Program-made: the position numbers and the translations under genes
Notes under the pieces: generated by a model
The model's input: the letters and a program-made list of their open reading frames with translations, nothing else
Database searches by the model: none
What the model was told of the DNA's origin: nothing
Source: an uncultured Comamonadaceae bacterium
Lineage (GTDB): Bacteria > Pseudomonadota > Gammaproteobacteria > Burkholderiales > Burkholderiaceae
Direction: 5' to 3'
DNA: 9,672 nucleotides
Assembly: GCA_946482595.1 (NCBI GenBank)
Contig: CAMLSD010000139.1
Location: 1-9,672, forward strand
Shown here: positions 1-7,138 of the stretch, one piece after another
How positions within the stretch are numbered: position 1 is the stretch's first letter
Layout: the number at the start of each line of letters is the position of its first letter

Positions 1-587
1 TTGTCGAGGACGACTGGGAGAACCCCACGCTGGGCGCCTGGGGCCTGGGCTGGGAGGTCTGGCTCAACGGCATGGAGGTGACGCAGTTCACCTACTTCCA
101 GCAGGTCGGCGGCATCGACTGCAAGCCGCTCACCGGCGAGATCACCTACGGCCTGGAGCGCCTGGCCATGTACCTGCAGGGCGTCGAGAACGTCTATGAC
201 CTGATCTGGACCGACGGGCTGAGCTACGGCGACGTCTATCACCAGAACGAGGTCGAGCAGTCGACCTACAACTTCGAGCACAGCGACGTCGACTTCCTGC
301 TGGGCGCCTTCGGCAGCCACGAGGCCCAGGCCCGGCTGCTGATGGAGCAGCAACTGGCCCTGCCGGCCTATGAGCAGGTGCTCAAGGCGGCACACACCTT
401 CAACCTGCTCGACGCCCGCGGCGCCATCAGCGTGACCGAACGTGCCGCCTACATCGGGCGCATCCGCAATCTCGCGCGTGCGGTGGCCCAGTCCTACCTC
501 GACAGCCGCGCCCGCCTGGGCTTCCCGATGGCCCCCCGTGCCTGGGCCGACGAAGTGCTCAGCCAGATCGACAAGAAGGCCGCCTGA
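1..587 (+). CDS. glyQ: Glycyl-tRNA synthetase alpha subunit, 3' part (5' end outside window)
   Basis: The reading frame is open from base 3 and ends at TGA 585-587, giving 194 visible codons of a protein usually about 300 residues long; roughly the first third lies outside the window. The visible protein has the highly conserved stretch [20 protein letters not shown], then [33 protein letters not shown] and a C-terminal helical part with [37 protein letters not shown], all typical of GlyQ. In the bacterial alpha2beta2 enzyme the alpha chain holds the class II catalytic core that makes glycyl-adenylate and charges tRNA-Gly in the cytoplasm. It overlaps glyS by one base (TGATG), so the two chains are probably translationally coupled. 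Nothing odd is visible. The Met at base 72 is internal and is not a start. Confidence 0.98.
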   Translation, partial: VEDDWENPTLGAWGLGWEVWLNGMEVTQFTYFQQVGGIDCKPLTGEITYGLERLAMYLQGVENVYDLIWTDGLSYGDVYHQNEVEQSTYNFEHSDVDFLLGAFGSHEAQARLLMEQQLALPAYEQVLKAAHTFNLLDARGAISVTERAAYIGRIRNLARAVAQSYLDSRARLGFPMAPRAWADEVLSQIDKKAA

Positions 588-2707
588 TGACCATGACCCC
601 CGCCACCCACAACCTGCTGGTCGAGCTGTTTGTCGAAGAACTGCCACCCAAGGCACTGAAAAAGCTGGGCGAAGCCTTTGCCCAGACCCTGGCCGACCAG
701 CTCAAGGCCCAGGGGCTGGCCCCGGCCGGCAGCCAGGTCCATGCCTATGCCTCGCCGCGCCGGCTGGCCGTGCAGGTGAGCGACGTGCTGTCGCGCGCGG
801 CCGACAAGGCCGTGCGCCAGAAGCTGATGCCGGTGGCCGTGGGCCTGGGTGCCGACGGCCAGCCCACGCCGGCCCTGCTGAAGAAGCTCGGCGCGCTGGG
901 AGTGGACGCCTCGGTGGTGCCCACGCTCAAGCGTGAGCCGGACGGCAAGGCCGAAGCCCTGTTCCTCGACAGCATGCAGCCCGGCGTGACCTTGCGCGAC
1001 GGCCTGCAGAAGGCGCTCGACGAGGCCCTGACCCGGCTGCCCATCCCCAAGGTCATGAGCTACCAGCTGGCCGATGGCTGGACCAGCGTGAATTTCGTCC
1101 GCCCGGCCCATGGGCTGGTCGCGCTGCACGGCAGCGAGGTGGTGCCGGTGTCGGTGCTGGGCCTGCAGGCCGGACGCAGCACCCACGGGCATCGCTTCGA
1201 GGCCCGGGTCGATCCGGTCGAGCTGGCCACCGCCGACGACTATGAGCGTCGCCTGGCCGACGACGGCGCGGTGATCGCAAGCTTTGCGGCCCGGCGCGCC
1301 GAGATCGTGCGCCAGCTCCAGGCCGCGGCCGAGCGTCTGGGCGGCGGTGTGCGTCCGATCGACGACGACGCACTGCTCGACGAGGTCACCGCCCTGGTGG
1401 AGCGGCCGAACGTGCTGGTGGGGCAGTTCGAGGCCGAATTCCTGGCCGTGCCCCAGGAGTGCCTCATCCTCACGATGAAGGCCAACCAGAAGTACTTCCC
1501 GCTGCTCGATGCGCAGGGCCGGCTGACCAACCGCTTTCTCGTGGTGAGCAACATCCGCCCCGAGGACCCGTCCGCGGTGATCGGCGGCAACGAACGTGTG
1601 GTGCGCCCGCGCCTGGCTGATGCCAAGTTCTTCTTCGACCAGGACCGCAAGAAGCCACTGGCCTCGCGCGTGCCCGGGCTGGCCAAGGTGGTCTACCACG
1701 GCAAGCTGGGCACCCAGGGCGAGCGTGTCGAGCGGGTGCGCTCGATCGCGCGGGCGATCGGCCAGGCGCTCGGCGGCGATGCCCTGGCGGCCCGTGCCGA
1801 TCAGGCCGCTCAGCTCGCCAAGGCCGACCTGCTGACCGACATGGTCGGTGAGTTCCCTGAACTGCAGGGCATCATGGGCGCCTACTACGCCCGCCACGAC
1901 GGCCTGGGTGACGACGTGGCCGGTGCGATCGAAGACCACTACAAGCCGCGCTTTGCCGGCGACGAACTCCCGCGCACGGCGACCGGTGTGGCCGTTGCGC
2001 TGGCCGACAAGCTGGAGACGCTGGTCGGCCTGTTCGGCATCGGCCAGGTGCCCACCGGCGACAAGGACCCGTTCGCGCTGCGCCGCCATGCCCTCGGGGT
2101 GATCCGCATGCTGGTCGAGCGGGACCTGCCGCTGAGCTGGTCGAGCCTGGTGTCGGCCGCTTTTGCCGCGTTCCCGGCCACCCATGGCCAGGCGCAGGCC
2201 GAGATCAACTTCTTCCTGCGCGAACGCCTGGTGGGCTACCTGCGTGAACGCGGTTACTCCGCCCAGGAGGTCGAGGCCGTCACCGAACTGCGCCCCGAGC
2301 GCTGGGGCGAGTATCCCCAGCGCCTGGCAGCCGTGCGCGCATTCGCGGCGCTGCCCGAGGCGGCGCCGCTGGCCGCGGCCAACAAGCGCGTGGGCAACAT
2401 CCTGAAGAAGTCCGAGTCGGTGGTCGAGGCCCGGGTCGACGTCACGCTGCTGAAGGAAACGGCCGAGGCGGCGTTGCACCAGGCCATCGTCCAGGTGGTG
2501 CCGCTGGCCGATGCCGCCTTCGAGCGTGGCGACTACACTGCCTCGCTGCAGGCGCTGGCGGGCCTGAAGGCGCCGGTCGATGCGTTTTTCGACGCGGTGA
2601 TGGTCAATGCGGACGACCCGGCCCTGCGGGCGAATCGCCTGGGGCTGCTGGCCAGCCTGCACGCGGCGATGAATCGCGTGGCCGACCTCTCGCGTCTGGC
2701 CGCCTGA
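587..2707 (+). CDS. glyS: Glycyl-tRNA synthetase beta subunit
   Basis: This frame encodes 706 residues, close to the usual ~690 for the family. ATG 587 overlaps the glyQ stop and is preceded by AAGAAGG (573-579) at 7 bases; ATG 593 is possible but too far from that site. Family landmarks: LLVELFVEELPPKAL near residues 10-24, LTMKANQKYFPLLD (295-308), GNERVVRPRLADAKFFFDQDRK (334-355), GKLGTQGERVERV (372-384), the HD-like region with EFPELQGIMGAYYARHDG (422-439) and HYKPRFAGDELP (451-462), PTGDKDPFALRRHALG (489-504), and a C-terminal DALR-type anticodon-binding region after KRVGNILKKS (600-609). The beta chain recognises tRNA-Gly and is needed with GlyQ for aminoacylation. It is complete, with no frameshift. 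Confidence is very high from sequence recognition and from the partner gene. Confidence 0.98.
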   Translation: MTMTPATHNLLVELFVEELPPKALKKLGEAFAQTLADQLKAQGLAPAGSQVHAYASPRRLAVQVSDVLSRAADKAVRQKLMPVAVGLGADGQPTPALLKKLGALGVDASVVPTLKREPDGKAEALFLDSMQPGVTLRDGLQKALDEALTRLPIPKVMSYQLADGWTSVNFVRPAHGLVALHGSEVVPVSVLGLQAGRSTHGHRFEARVDPVELATADDYERRLADDGAVIASFAARRAEIVRQLQAAAERLGGGVRPIDDDALLDEVTALVERPNVLVGQFEAEFLAVPQECLILTMKANQKYFPLLDAQGRLTNRFLVVSNIRPEDPSAVIGGNERVVRPRLADAKFFFDQDRKKPLASRVPGLAKVVYHGKLGTQGERVERVRSIARAIGQALGGDALAARADQAAQLAKADLLTDMVGEFPELQGIMGAYYARHDGLGDDVAGAIEDHYKPRFAGDELPRTATGVAVALADKLETLVGLFGIGQVPTGDKDPFALRRHALGVIRMLVERDLPLSWSSLVSAAFAAFPATHGQAQAEINFFLRERLVGYLRERGYSAQEVEAVTELRPERWGEYPQRLAAVRAFAALPEAAPLAAANKRVGNILKKSESVVEARVDVTLLKETAEAALHQAIVQVVPLADAAFERGDYTASLQALAGLKAPVDAFFDAVMVNADDPALRANRLGLLASLHAAMNRVADLSRLAA

Positions 2708-2738
2708 GACAGCGCCGCCCCACCTCGAGGAGCACGGC

Positions 2739-3359
2739 ATGGATCGCACGATGAAGCTGGTGGTGTTGGGGCGCGATGGCGTGATCAACCGCTATCGCAC
2801 TGAACACGTCACGTCGGCCACCGAGTGGGAGCCGCTGCCGGGGGCGCTGGAGGCCATCGCGCGGCTCAACCATGCCGGCTGGCATGTGGTGGTGGCCACC
2901 AACCAGCCTGGGCTGGGCACCGGTCTGCTGGACATGTCGGGCCTCAATGCGGTGCATCTGCGCATGAACGAACTGCTCGCGCGCCATGGCGGACGGGTCG
3001 ATGCGGTGTTCATCTGCCCGCACACCGCCGAGGACGGCTGCGACTGCCGCAAGCCGGCACCCGGCCTGCTGTTGCGCATCGGTGAGCGCTTCGGTGTGCA
3101 GCTGCGTGACGTGGCGGTGGCCGGCGACACCGTGCGCGACCTGCAGGCGGCCGAGGCGGCCGGCTGCGAACCCCACCTGCTGCGCACCGGACGTGCCGAA
3201 CACCTGAACGACGACGAAGTCGCCGAGGTGGCGGCGCAGGTGCCCGGCACCGTCGTGCACGACGACCTCGAGACGTTTGCCGTGCACCTCATCCAACGTG
3301 ATCGTGATGCCCGTGGCGAGCGTGCCGGCTCGACCTCGGGATTCGGAGGCTTGAACTGA
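2739..3359 (+). CDS. gmhB: GmhB-like heptose 1,7-bisphosphate phosphatase, lacking the nucleophile Asp
   Basis: This is a 206-residue HAD-superfamily protein (family usually ~180-190). ATG 2739 follows GAGGAG (2727-2732) at 6 bases; Met5 (2751) is a less likely start. GmhB removes the C7 phosphate of D-glycero-D-manno-heptose 1,7-bisphosphate in the cytoplasm, on the route to ADP-heptose for lipopolysaccharide core. Visible family marks: RDGVIN (12-17), VVATNQPG (51-58), the zinc loop C93-x-H95...C101-x-C103 followed by RKP, and the Mg-binding GDTVRD (129-134). The oddity is motif I. It normally reads LDRDG, with the first Asp as phosphoryl-accepting nucleophile; here it is LGRDG, with Gly11 encoded by GGG at 2769-2771. 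The general acid Asp13 is kept. A second change is GLGTG (58-62), where the family usually has an Arg (GxxRG). The ~20-residue C-terminal tail is hydrophilic and Gly/Arg-rich. The family assignment is firm; full phosphatase activity is doubtful. It ends in a TGATG overlap with plsC. Confidence 0.88.
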   Translation: MDRTMKLVVLGRDGVINRYRTEHVTSATEWEPLPGALEAIARLNHAGWHVVVATNQPGLGTGLLDMSGLNAVHLRMNELLARHGGRVDAVFICPHTAEDGCDCRKPAPGLLLRIGERFGVQLRDVAVAGDTVRDLQAAEAAGCEPHLLRTGRAEHLNDDEVAEVAAQVPGTVVHDDLETFAVHLIQRDRDARGERAGSTSGFGGLN

Positions 3360-4117
3360 TGCGCCTGCTGCGCTCCATCCTGTTTGTGCTGTGGCTCGTG
3401 GCCACGGTGATTCCCTGGGCGCTGGCCGTGCTGGTCGCGTCGATCTTCGTGCGTGGCAATCCGCTGTACTGGATGTGCGTCGGATGGCTCAACGTGGCCA
3501 TCTGGGGCGCCCGCGTGATCTGTGGGGTGCGTGCCCGCGTGCAGGGCATGGACCACCTGCCCAGCGACCGCCCGGTGGTGCTGCTGCCCAAGCACCAGTC
3601 GACCTGGGAGACCTTCGCCTTCCCGGGGCTGATGCCGCATCCGCTGTGCTACGTGTTCAAGCGCGAGTTGCTGATGGTGCCGTTTTTCGGCTGGGCCATG
3701 AGCCGGCTGGACATGATCCACATCGACCGCAGCAAACGCACCGAAGCCTGGAGCAAGGTGGCCGAGCAGGGCCGCCAGTTCATGTCGCGCGGCAACTGGG
3801 TGATCATGTTCCCCGAAGGCACCCGCACCGAGCGCGGCAGCCAGGGCGTCTACAAGTCCGGCGGCACACGCCTGGCGGTGGCCACCGGCGTGCCCGTCGT
3901 GCCCATCGCCGTCACCTCGGCGCGCTGCTGGCCGCGCAAGAGCTTCGTGCTCAGGCCCGGCGTGATCGACATCTCCATCGGCAAGCCGATCGAGACCGTC
4001 GGGCGCGAAGCCGACGAACTGATGCGCGAGGTCGAGACCTGGATCGAAGCCGAAATGCGCCGTCTCGACCCCGAAGCCTATGCGCCGACGGCGCCCGCCC
4101 GCGCCGCGCAGGCCTGA
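3359..4117 (+). CDS. plsC: 1-acyl-sn-glycerol-3-phosphate acyltransferase (PlsC family)
   Basis: This frame encodes 252 residues, the normal size. The start overlaps the gmhB stop (TGATG) and has GGAGG at 3345-3349, 9 bases upstream. Family role: transfer of an acyl chain to lysophosphatidic acid to give phosphatidic acid at the inner face of the cytoplasmic membrane. A hydrophobic N-terminal segment (about 5-30) should anchor it. The four acyltransferase blocks are visible: KHQSTWET (78-85), the GWAMSRLDMIHIDRSKR region (111-127), FPEGTRTERG (151-160) and GVPVVPIAV (177-185). The first block reads H79-x4-E84 rather than the textbook H-x4-D; I recall the HQSxWE form from betaproteobacterial relatives, so it is probably a lineage variant rather than damage. 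The C-terminal tail is Ala/Pro-rich. Translational coupling with gmhB puts a lipid A/LPS-core gene and a phospholipid gene in one envelope-building unit. Confidence 0.93.
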   Translation: MRLLRSILFVLWLVATVIPWALAVLVASIFVRGNPLYWMCVGWLNVAIWGARVICGVRARVQGMDHLPSDRPVVLLPKHQSTWETFAFPGLMPHPLCYVFKRELLMVPFFGWAMSRLDMIHIDRSKRTEAWSKVAEQGRQFMSRGNWVIMFPEGTRTERGSQGVYKSGGTRLAVATGVPVVPIAVTSARCWPRKSFVLRPGVIDISIGKPIETVGREADELMREVETWIEAEMRRLDPEAYAPTAPARAAQA

Positions 4118-4122
4118 ACTTC

Positions 4123-4128
4123 TATACT
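4123..4128 (+). promoter_or_regulatory. Possible -10 element (TATACT) of the metallopeptidase gene
   Basis: TATACT differs by one base from the sigma-70 -10 consensus and stands out in very G+C-rich surroundings just after the plsC stop. It ends 8 bases before ATG 4137, so a transcript from it would start about 2 bases before the start codon. No -35 match is seen around 4100-4105, and there is no TG extension. Inference only. Confidence 0.4.
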
Positions 4129-4136
4129 CGCAGCCC

Positions 4137-5153
4137 ATGGCGAGCCGGGCACCGCACGACACCGATTCCCTGCAGCTGGCACTGCCCTTCGGGCCGGTGC
4201 CGGATGCGGCGGCCACCCCGTCCGCGGTCACTGCCGCCAACGGTGCGCCCCTCCCGGCTCCCGTCTGGCCGGTGCCGGCCGATGCCGCACCGACGCACCG
4301 CCCCGCCGCGCCGCCTGCCCCCGATGTCGCCCGGCCGCCGGGTGGCGTGATGCCCGCGGGCGACGCCATGTCGGGCGCCGCTGAACTGCCTGCGGTTGCC
4401 TTTGCCCACCCCCGCGCCAGCCATGACGTGCGGCTCGACGGGCATCGGGTGGCCTACGAGCTGCGGCGCGCCCGGCGGCGCACCATCGGTTTTGTCGTCG
4501 GCCCGGACGGCCTGAGCGTCAGTGCCCCCCGGTGGGTGGGCCTGGGCGAGATCGAGGCGGCCCTGCGTGACAAGGGGCGCTGGATCCTGCGCAAGCTGGC
4601 CGAGCAGGATGAGCGCAACCGGCGGCTGCAGCAGGCGAGGGTCGACTGGCGCGACGGCACGGCGATTCCCTTCCTGGGCGAAACCGTCATCGTGCTGCTG
4701 GACCCCCGGGCCACCGGCGCCGTGCTCGACAGCACGGCCGAGTCGCTGCCTGGCGTGCCGCGTCTGGTGCTGCATGTGGGCTTGCCGCAGCAGGCCGGGC
4801 CCGAACAGATTCGTGACGTGGTGCAGAGCTGGCTGCAGCGCCAGGCGCGCCGGGTGTTCGAGGAGCGCTGCCGCCACTTCGCGCCGCGGCTGGGGGTGAA
4901 CTACACGCGGCTGAGCCTGTCATCGGCCCAGACACGCTGGGGCAGTGCGTCGGCCGATGGTTCGATCCGGCTGAACTGGCGCCTGATCCACTTTGCGATG
5001 CCCACGATCGACTATGTCGTGGCGCATGAACTCGCTCACCTGCGCGAGATGAACCACAGCGACCGCTTCTGGGACGTCGTGCGGTCGGTCATGCCCGACT
5101 TCGAGCAGGCGCGGGGCCACCTCAAGCACACGGTGCTGCCGGTGTTCGACTGA
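4137..5153 (+). CDS. YgjP-like (M48/SprT-related) zinc metallopeptidase with a disordered N-terminal arm
   Basis: From ATG 4137 the protein has 338 residues. An in-frame ATG at 4080 would overlap plsC by 38 bases and adds only an Arg/Pro-rich leader, so it is not preferred. No Shine-Dalgarno sequence precedes 4137; a TATACT element does. Residues 96-338 match the YgjP-like metal-dependent hydrolase family (Pfam YgjP-like/DUF45). There is an N-terminal beta-rich part (VRLDGHRVAYELRRARRRTIGF), a helical region with WLQRQARRVFEERCRHF, the signature TRWGSASADGSIRLNWRL (267-284), and the zinc site VAHELAHLREMNHSDRFW with H297, E298, H301 and probable third ligand H307. It has no signal peptide, so it is probably cytoplasmic. 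The family's substrate is not established to my knowledge. The first ~95 residues are Pro/Ala-rich and probably disordered, except for SLQLALPFG (11-19), which resembles a sliding-clamp-binding peptide (see findings). The domain call is firm; the function is open. Confidence 0.87.
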   Translation: MASRAPHDTDSLQLALPFGPVPDAAATPSAVTAANGAPLPAPVWPVPADAAPTHRPAAPPAPDVARPPGGVMPAGDAMSGAAELPAVAFAHPRASHDVRLDGHRVAYELRRARRRTIGFVVGPDGLSVSAPRWVGLGEIEAALRDKGRWILRKLAEQDERNRRLQQARVDWRDGTAIPFLGETVIVLLDPRATGAVLDSTAESLPGVPRLVLHVGLPQQAGPEQIRDVVQSWLQRQARRVFEERCRHFAPRLGVNYTRLSLSSAQTRWGSASADGSIRLNWRLIHFAMPTIDYVVAHELAHLREMNHSDRFWDVVRSVMPDFEQARGHLKHTVLPVFD

Positions 5154-5178
5154 ACCGCCGGCGACTGCAGCAGGCTGC

Positions 5179-6105
5179 TCAGCGCGAGCGCGATGCCAGC
5201 ATCACGCCGCACACCGCGACCGCACCGCCCACCAGCATGCTGGTCAGCAGGGATTCGCCCAGCAGCAGCACGCCAAAACAGGCGCCGAACACCGGCACGA
5301 GGTTGTTGAACACCACCGTGCGTGCGGCACCCAGCCGCTGCACACCCTGCGAATACCAGACGAAGGCCAGTGCCGTGCCCAGCACCCCCAGGTACAGCGC
5401 CGACAGCACCACGGCCGGGGTGAAGGCACTGGCCTCCAGGCGCGGCCACTCCGGGGCGGCCAGCACCAGCAGCATCGCCGTGCCCCACAGCGAGGCGAAG
5501 GTGGTGGCTGCCAGCGGGCTCAGGCCGCGCAGCGCCACCCGGCCCAGCAGCGTGTAGGCGGCCCAGGCACAGACGCCGCCGAACATCAGCAACTCGCCCT
5601 TGCCGATCGACTGCCCGAGCGCCGCTGTCACGTCACCCCGCGAGATCACGATCCACACACCGACCAGGGCCAGCGCCACCCCCGCCCAGCGCCGCAGGCT
5701 GAGCCGCTCGTGCAGCAGCAGCGAGGCCACGGTGATCGTCACCACCGGGTTGAGCGCGATGATCAGCGAGGTGCGGCTGGCCGGCAGATGGGCCAGCGCG
5801 CCGAGGAAAAACAGGTTGTAGGCAAAGATGCCGGTGGCCCCCAGGCCGAGGGTGGCCAGCAACTGCTGGCGCGACAGCCGGGGCAGGCCGCCTTCGAGCA
5901 CGCGGGCGGCGATCAGCAGCGCCGCGCAGGCGATCAGGTAACGCAGCACCGAACCGGTGGCCACCGGCAGGTGCAGCGCGACGATGCGCCCGGCGATGAA
6001 GGTGCCACCCCAGATGGCCGGCACGGCGACCAGGCGGGCATAGATGCTCCACAGCGGCGCTTCGGCCACGGGAGGCAGGCAGGTGGTGGAGCTGGGCGTG
6101 GTCAT
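5179..6105 (-). CDS. EamA/DMT-superfamily transporter
   Basis: This - strand gene encodes 308 residues from ATG at 6105; the frame extends upstream to an ATG at 6177. That longer form would add a Pro-rich stretch and would be encoded by the shared operator repeats, so 6105 is preferred, although no clear ribosome site precedes it. The protein is almost entirely hydrophobic, with about ten membrane helices in two repeated EamA halves. The first half includes AIWGGTFIAGR near the N-terminus and ends in LNPVVTITVASLLLHERLSLRRWAGVALALVGVWIV. The second starts at GELLMFGGVCAWAAYTLLGR and ends in NNLVPVFGACFGVLLLGESLLTSMLVGGAVAVCGVML. The positioned Pro (NPVV, LVPV) and Glu (HER, GES) of each half are typical. 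DMT proteins of this type export amino acids or other small metabolites; the substrate cannot be read from sequence. It is divergent from a LysR-type gene that probably controls it. Confidence 0.92.
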   Translation of the reverse strand: MTTPSSTTCLPPVAEAPLWSIYARLVAVPAIWGGTFIAGRIVALHLPVATGSVLRYLIACAALLIAARVLEGGLPRLSRQQLLATLGLGATGIFAYNLFFLGALAHLPASRTSLIIALNPVVTITVASLLLHERLSLRRWAGVALALVGVWIVISRGDVTAALGQSIGKGELLMFGGVCAWAAYTLLGRVALRGLSPLAATTFASLWGTAMLLVLAAPEWPRLEASAFTPAVVLSALYLGVLGTALAFVWYSQGVQRLGAARTVVFNNLVPVFGACFGVLLLGESLLTSMLVGGAVAVCGVMLASRSR

Positions 6106-6207
6106 CGTCGTGAAGGTGATCGGAGGCGGTGGGGGGTGCGGGGCGGTTCGAATGAGTCTATGCTCACGCTCATTCATATGGAAATGAGCGAATGCTCATC
6201 AGGCGCG
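6106..6207. promoter_or_regulatory. Shared spacer with a half-site array: probable operator for the LysR/EamA pair
   Basis: This 102-base spacer separates two divergent starts and contains a locally A+T-richer stretch (6150-6200) with repeated half-sites. ATGAG occurs at 6152-6156, GCTCA at 6162-6166, GCTCAT at 6168-6173, ATGAGC at 6184-6189 and GCTCAT at 6194-6199. They pair into three inverted repeats: GAATGAG/CTCATTC (6150-6156 with 6169-6175), GCTCATT/AATGAGC (6168-6174 with 6183-6189) and ATGAGC-GAAT-GCTCAT (6184-6199). A T-N11-A arrangement of LysR type occurs at 6170-6182. TATGCT (6159-6164) could be a -10 element for the regulator gene; no good -35 was found for either direction. Regulator binding is inferred, not shown. 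Confidence 0.6.
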
Positions 6208-7101
6208 ATGACCTTCACCCAGCTCGAAGTGTTTGCCACCCTGGCCCAGGCCGGCAGTTTCTCGCGTGCGGCCGCGCTGCTGGGCATCACCCAGTCGGCC
6301 GTCAGCCATGCGCTGCGCTCGCTGGAGAAGGAGCTGGGTGTGGTGCTGTTCTCGCGTGAGCGGGCCGTGCCCGAGCTGACGCCGGCCGGCGCCCGGCTGC
6401 TGGCCCGGGCGCACGAGATCCGCACCCTGCACGAGGCGCTGGTCCAGGATGCCAAGGACGCCCGCGGTCTGCGCGAAGGCACCTTGCGGGTCGGCTCCTT
6501 CGGTTTCACCTCCAGCCTGCGCATCCTGCCCGACGTGCTGGCCCGTTTTGCTCGGCGGCATCCGGGCATTGCCGTCTACATCGACGAGGACAGCGACGAT
6601 GTAGTGGTGCGCTGGCTGATGGAGCGGCGGGTGGAGATCGGTTTTGTCGTGCTGCCCGACGACCGGTTCGAGACCGTGCCGCTGGTGGAGGACGAATTCA
6701 TGGTGCTGCTGCCCGCCGACCACCCGCTGGCGCAGGAAACCGCCATCGAACCCCGCCTGCTGGATGGCCTGCCGTTCGTGCTGACCGAGGCCGGTTGCGG
6801 CGAACTGATCCAGGGCCTGCTGGATGCGGCAGGCGCCCGTCCGCGTGTGCTCTACCGGTTCCCGCAGCTGTTGTCGATCCTCGGTTTCGTGCAGCGCGGC
6901 CTGGCCCTGTCGATCGCCGCCCGGCTGGCCTTGCCGGACGATCCTCCCGGGATCGTCTACCGCCCCTTGCGGCCGCGTGCACCGCGCCGCGTGGGCCTGG
7001 CCGTGCGCGACGGGGCCCGGTTGTCGCCGGCGGCCACGGCCTTTGTGGCGGTGGCGCGCGAGATGTACGGCGGCGCCGCAGCAACACCCTTGCGCACTTG
7101 A
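6208..7101 (+). CDS. LysR-type transcriptional regulator
   Basis: From ATG 6208 the protein has 297 residues, the normal LysR length, and begins MTFTQLEVFATLAQAGSFSR as the family does. In-frame ATGs at 6178 and 6184 would place the operator repeats inside the gene and are less likely; a short AGG (6201-6203) is the only ribosome-site hint. The winged helix-turn-helix spans about residues 3-61 (AAALLGITQSAVSHALRSLEKELGVVLFSR, then LTPAG). The effector-binding domain runs from about residue 91 (GTLRVGSFGFTSSLRILPDVLARF) to near the end. The effector is unknown. It is divergent from an EamA exporter, the usual arrangement for a LysR regulator and its target. It is expected to act as a tetramer on the shared spacer and probably to autoregulate. 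Its TGA stop (7099-7101) lies inside an FNR-type box that belongs to the next transcription unit. Confidence 0.93.
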   Translation: MTFTQLEVFATLAQAGSFSRAAALLGITQSAVSHALRSLEKELGVVLFSRERAVPELTPAGARLLARAHEIRTLHEALVQDAKDARGLREGTLRVGSFGFTSSLRILPDVLARFARRHPGIAVYIDEDSDDVVVRWLMERRVEIGFVVLPDDRFETVPLVEDEFMVLLPADHPLAQETAIEPRLLDGLPFVLTEAGCGELIQGLLDAAGARPRVLYRFPQLLSILGFVQRGLALSIAARLALPDDPPGIVYRPLRPRAPRRVGLAVRDGARLSPAATAFVAVAREMYGGAAATPLRT

Positions 7102-7111
7102 TGTTGATCAA
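7098..7111 (+). promoter_or_regulatory. FNR/ANR/DNR-type binding site
   Basis: The sequence TTGAT-GTTG-ATCAA matches the FNR-family consensus TTGAT-N4-ATCAA at all ten defined positions. Its centre is at 7104.5, and 21 bases separate it from the TATATT at 7133-7138. That places it about 40.5 bases before the start expected from that -10 element, essentially the class II activation position of FNR. It overlaps the LysR stop codon. The box is seen directly; binding by an FNR-like protein is inferred. Confidence 0.75.
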
Positions 7112-7132
7112 GCTCGTGGCGTCGGGCGCGCC

Positions 7133-7138
7133 TATATT
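7133..7138 (+). promoter_or_regulatory. -10 element (TATATT) of the narXL promoter
   Basis: TATATT is a one-mismatch -10 hexamer in G+C-rich surroundings, correctly placed relative to the FNR-type box at 7098-7111. No -35 box is evident, as expected for a class II activator-dependent promoter. The transcript should start near 7145, only about 3 bases before ATG 7148. Confidence 0.6.

Noticed and set aside
494..2788. A 764-residue open frame on the - strand covering all of glyS
   Set aside because: It mirrors glyS codons: third-position G/C bias in a 70% G+C gene keeps the opposite frame free of stops. The translation is His/Gln/Arg/Gly-rich with no recognisable domain.
4080..4136. Upstream in-frame ATG for the metallopeptidase
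   Set aside because: It would overlap plsC by 38 bases and add an Arg/Pro-rich leader without a ribosome site; ATG 4137 is outside plsC and follows a -10-like element.
2792..4369. A 525-residue - strand frame across gmhB and plsC
   Set aside because: It crosses two well-identified + strand genes and has shadow-like composition with no family resemblance.
5167..5178. GCAG-CAGG-CTGC inverted repeat between convergent genes as a terminator
   Set aside because: The stem is only 4 bp with no T-run on either strand, which is too weak to call.
5710..6207. Open frame extending the LysR gene far upstream through the exporter gene
   Set aside because: The extension is the antisense of the EamA gene; LysR homology starts exactly at MTFTQLEVF (6208).
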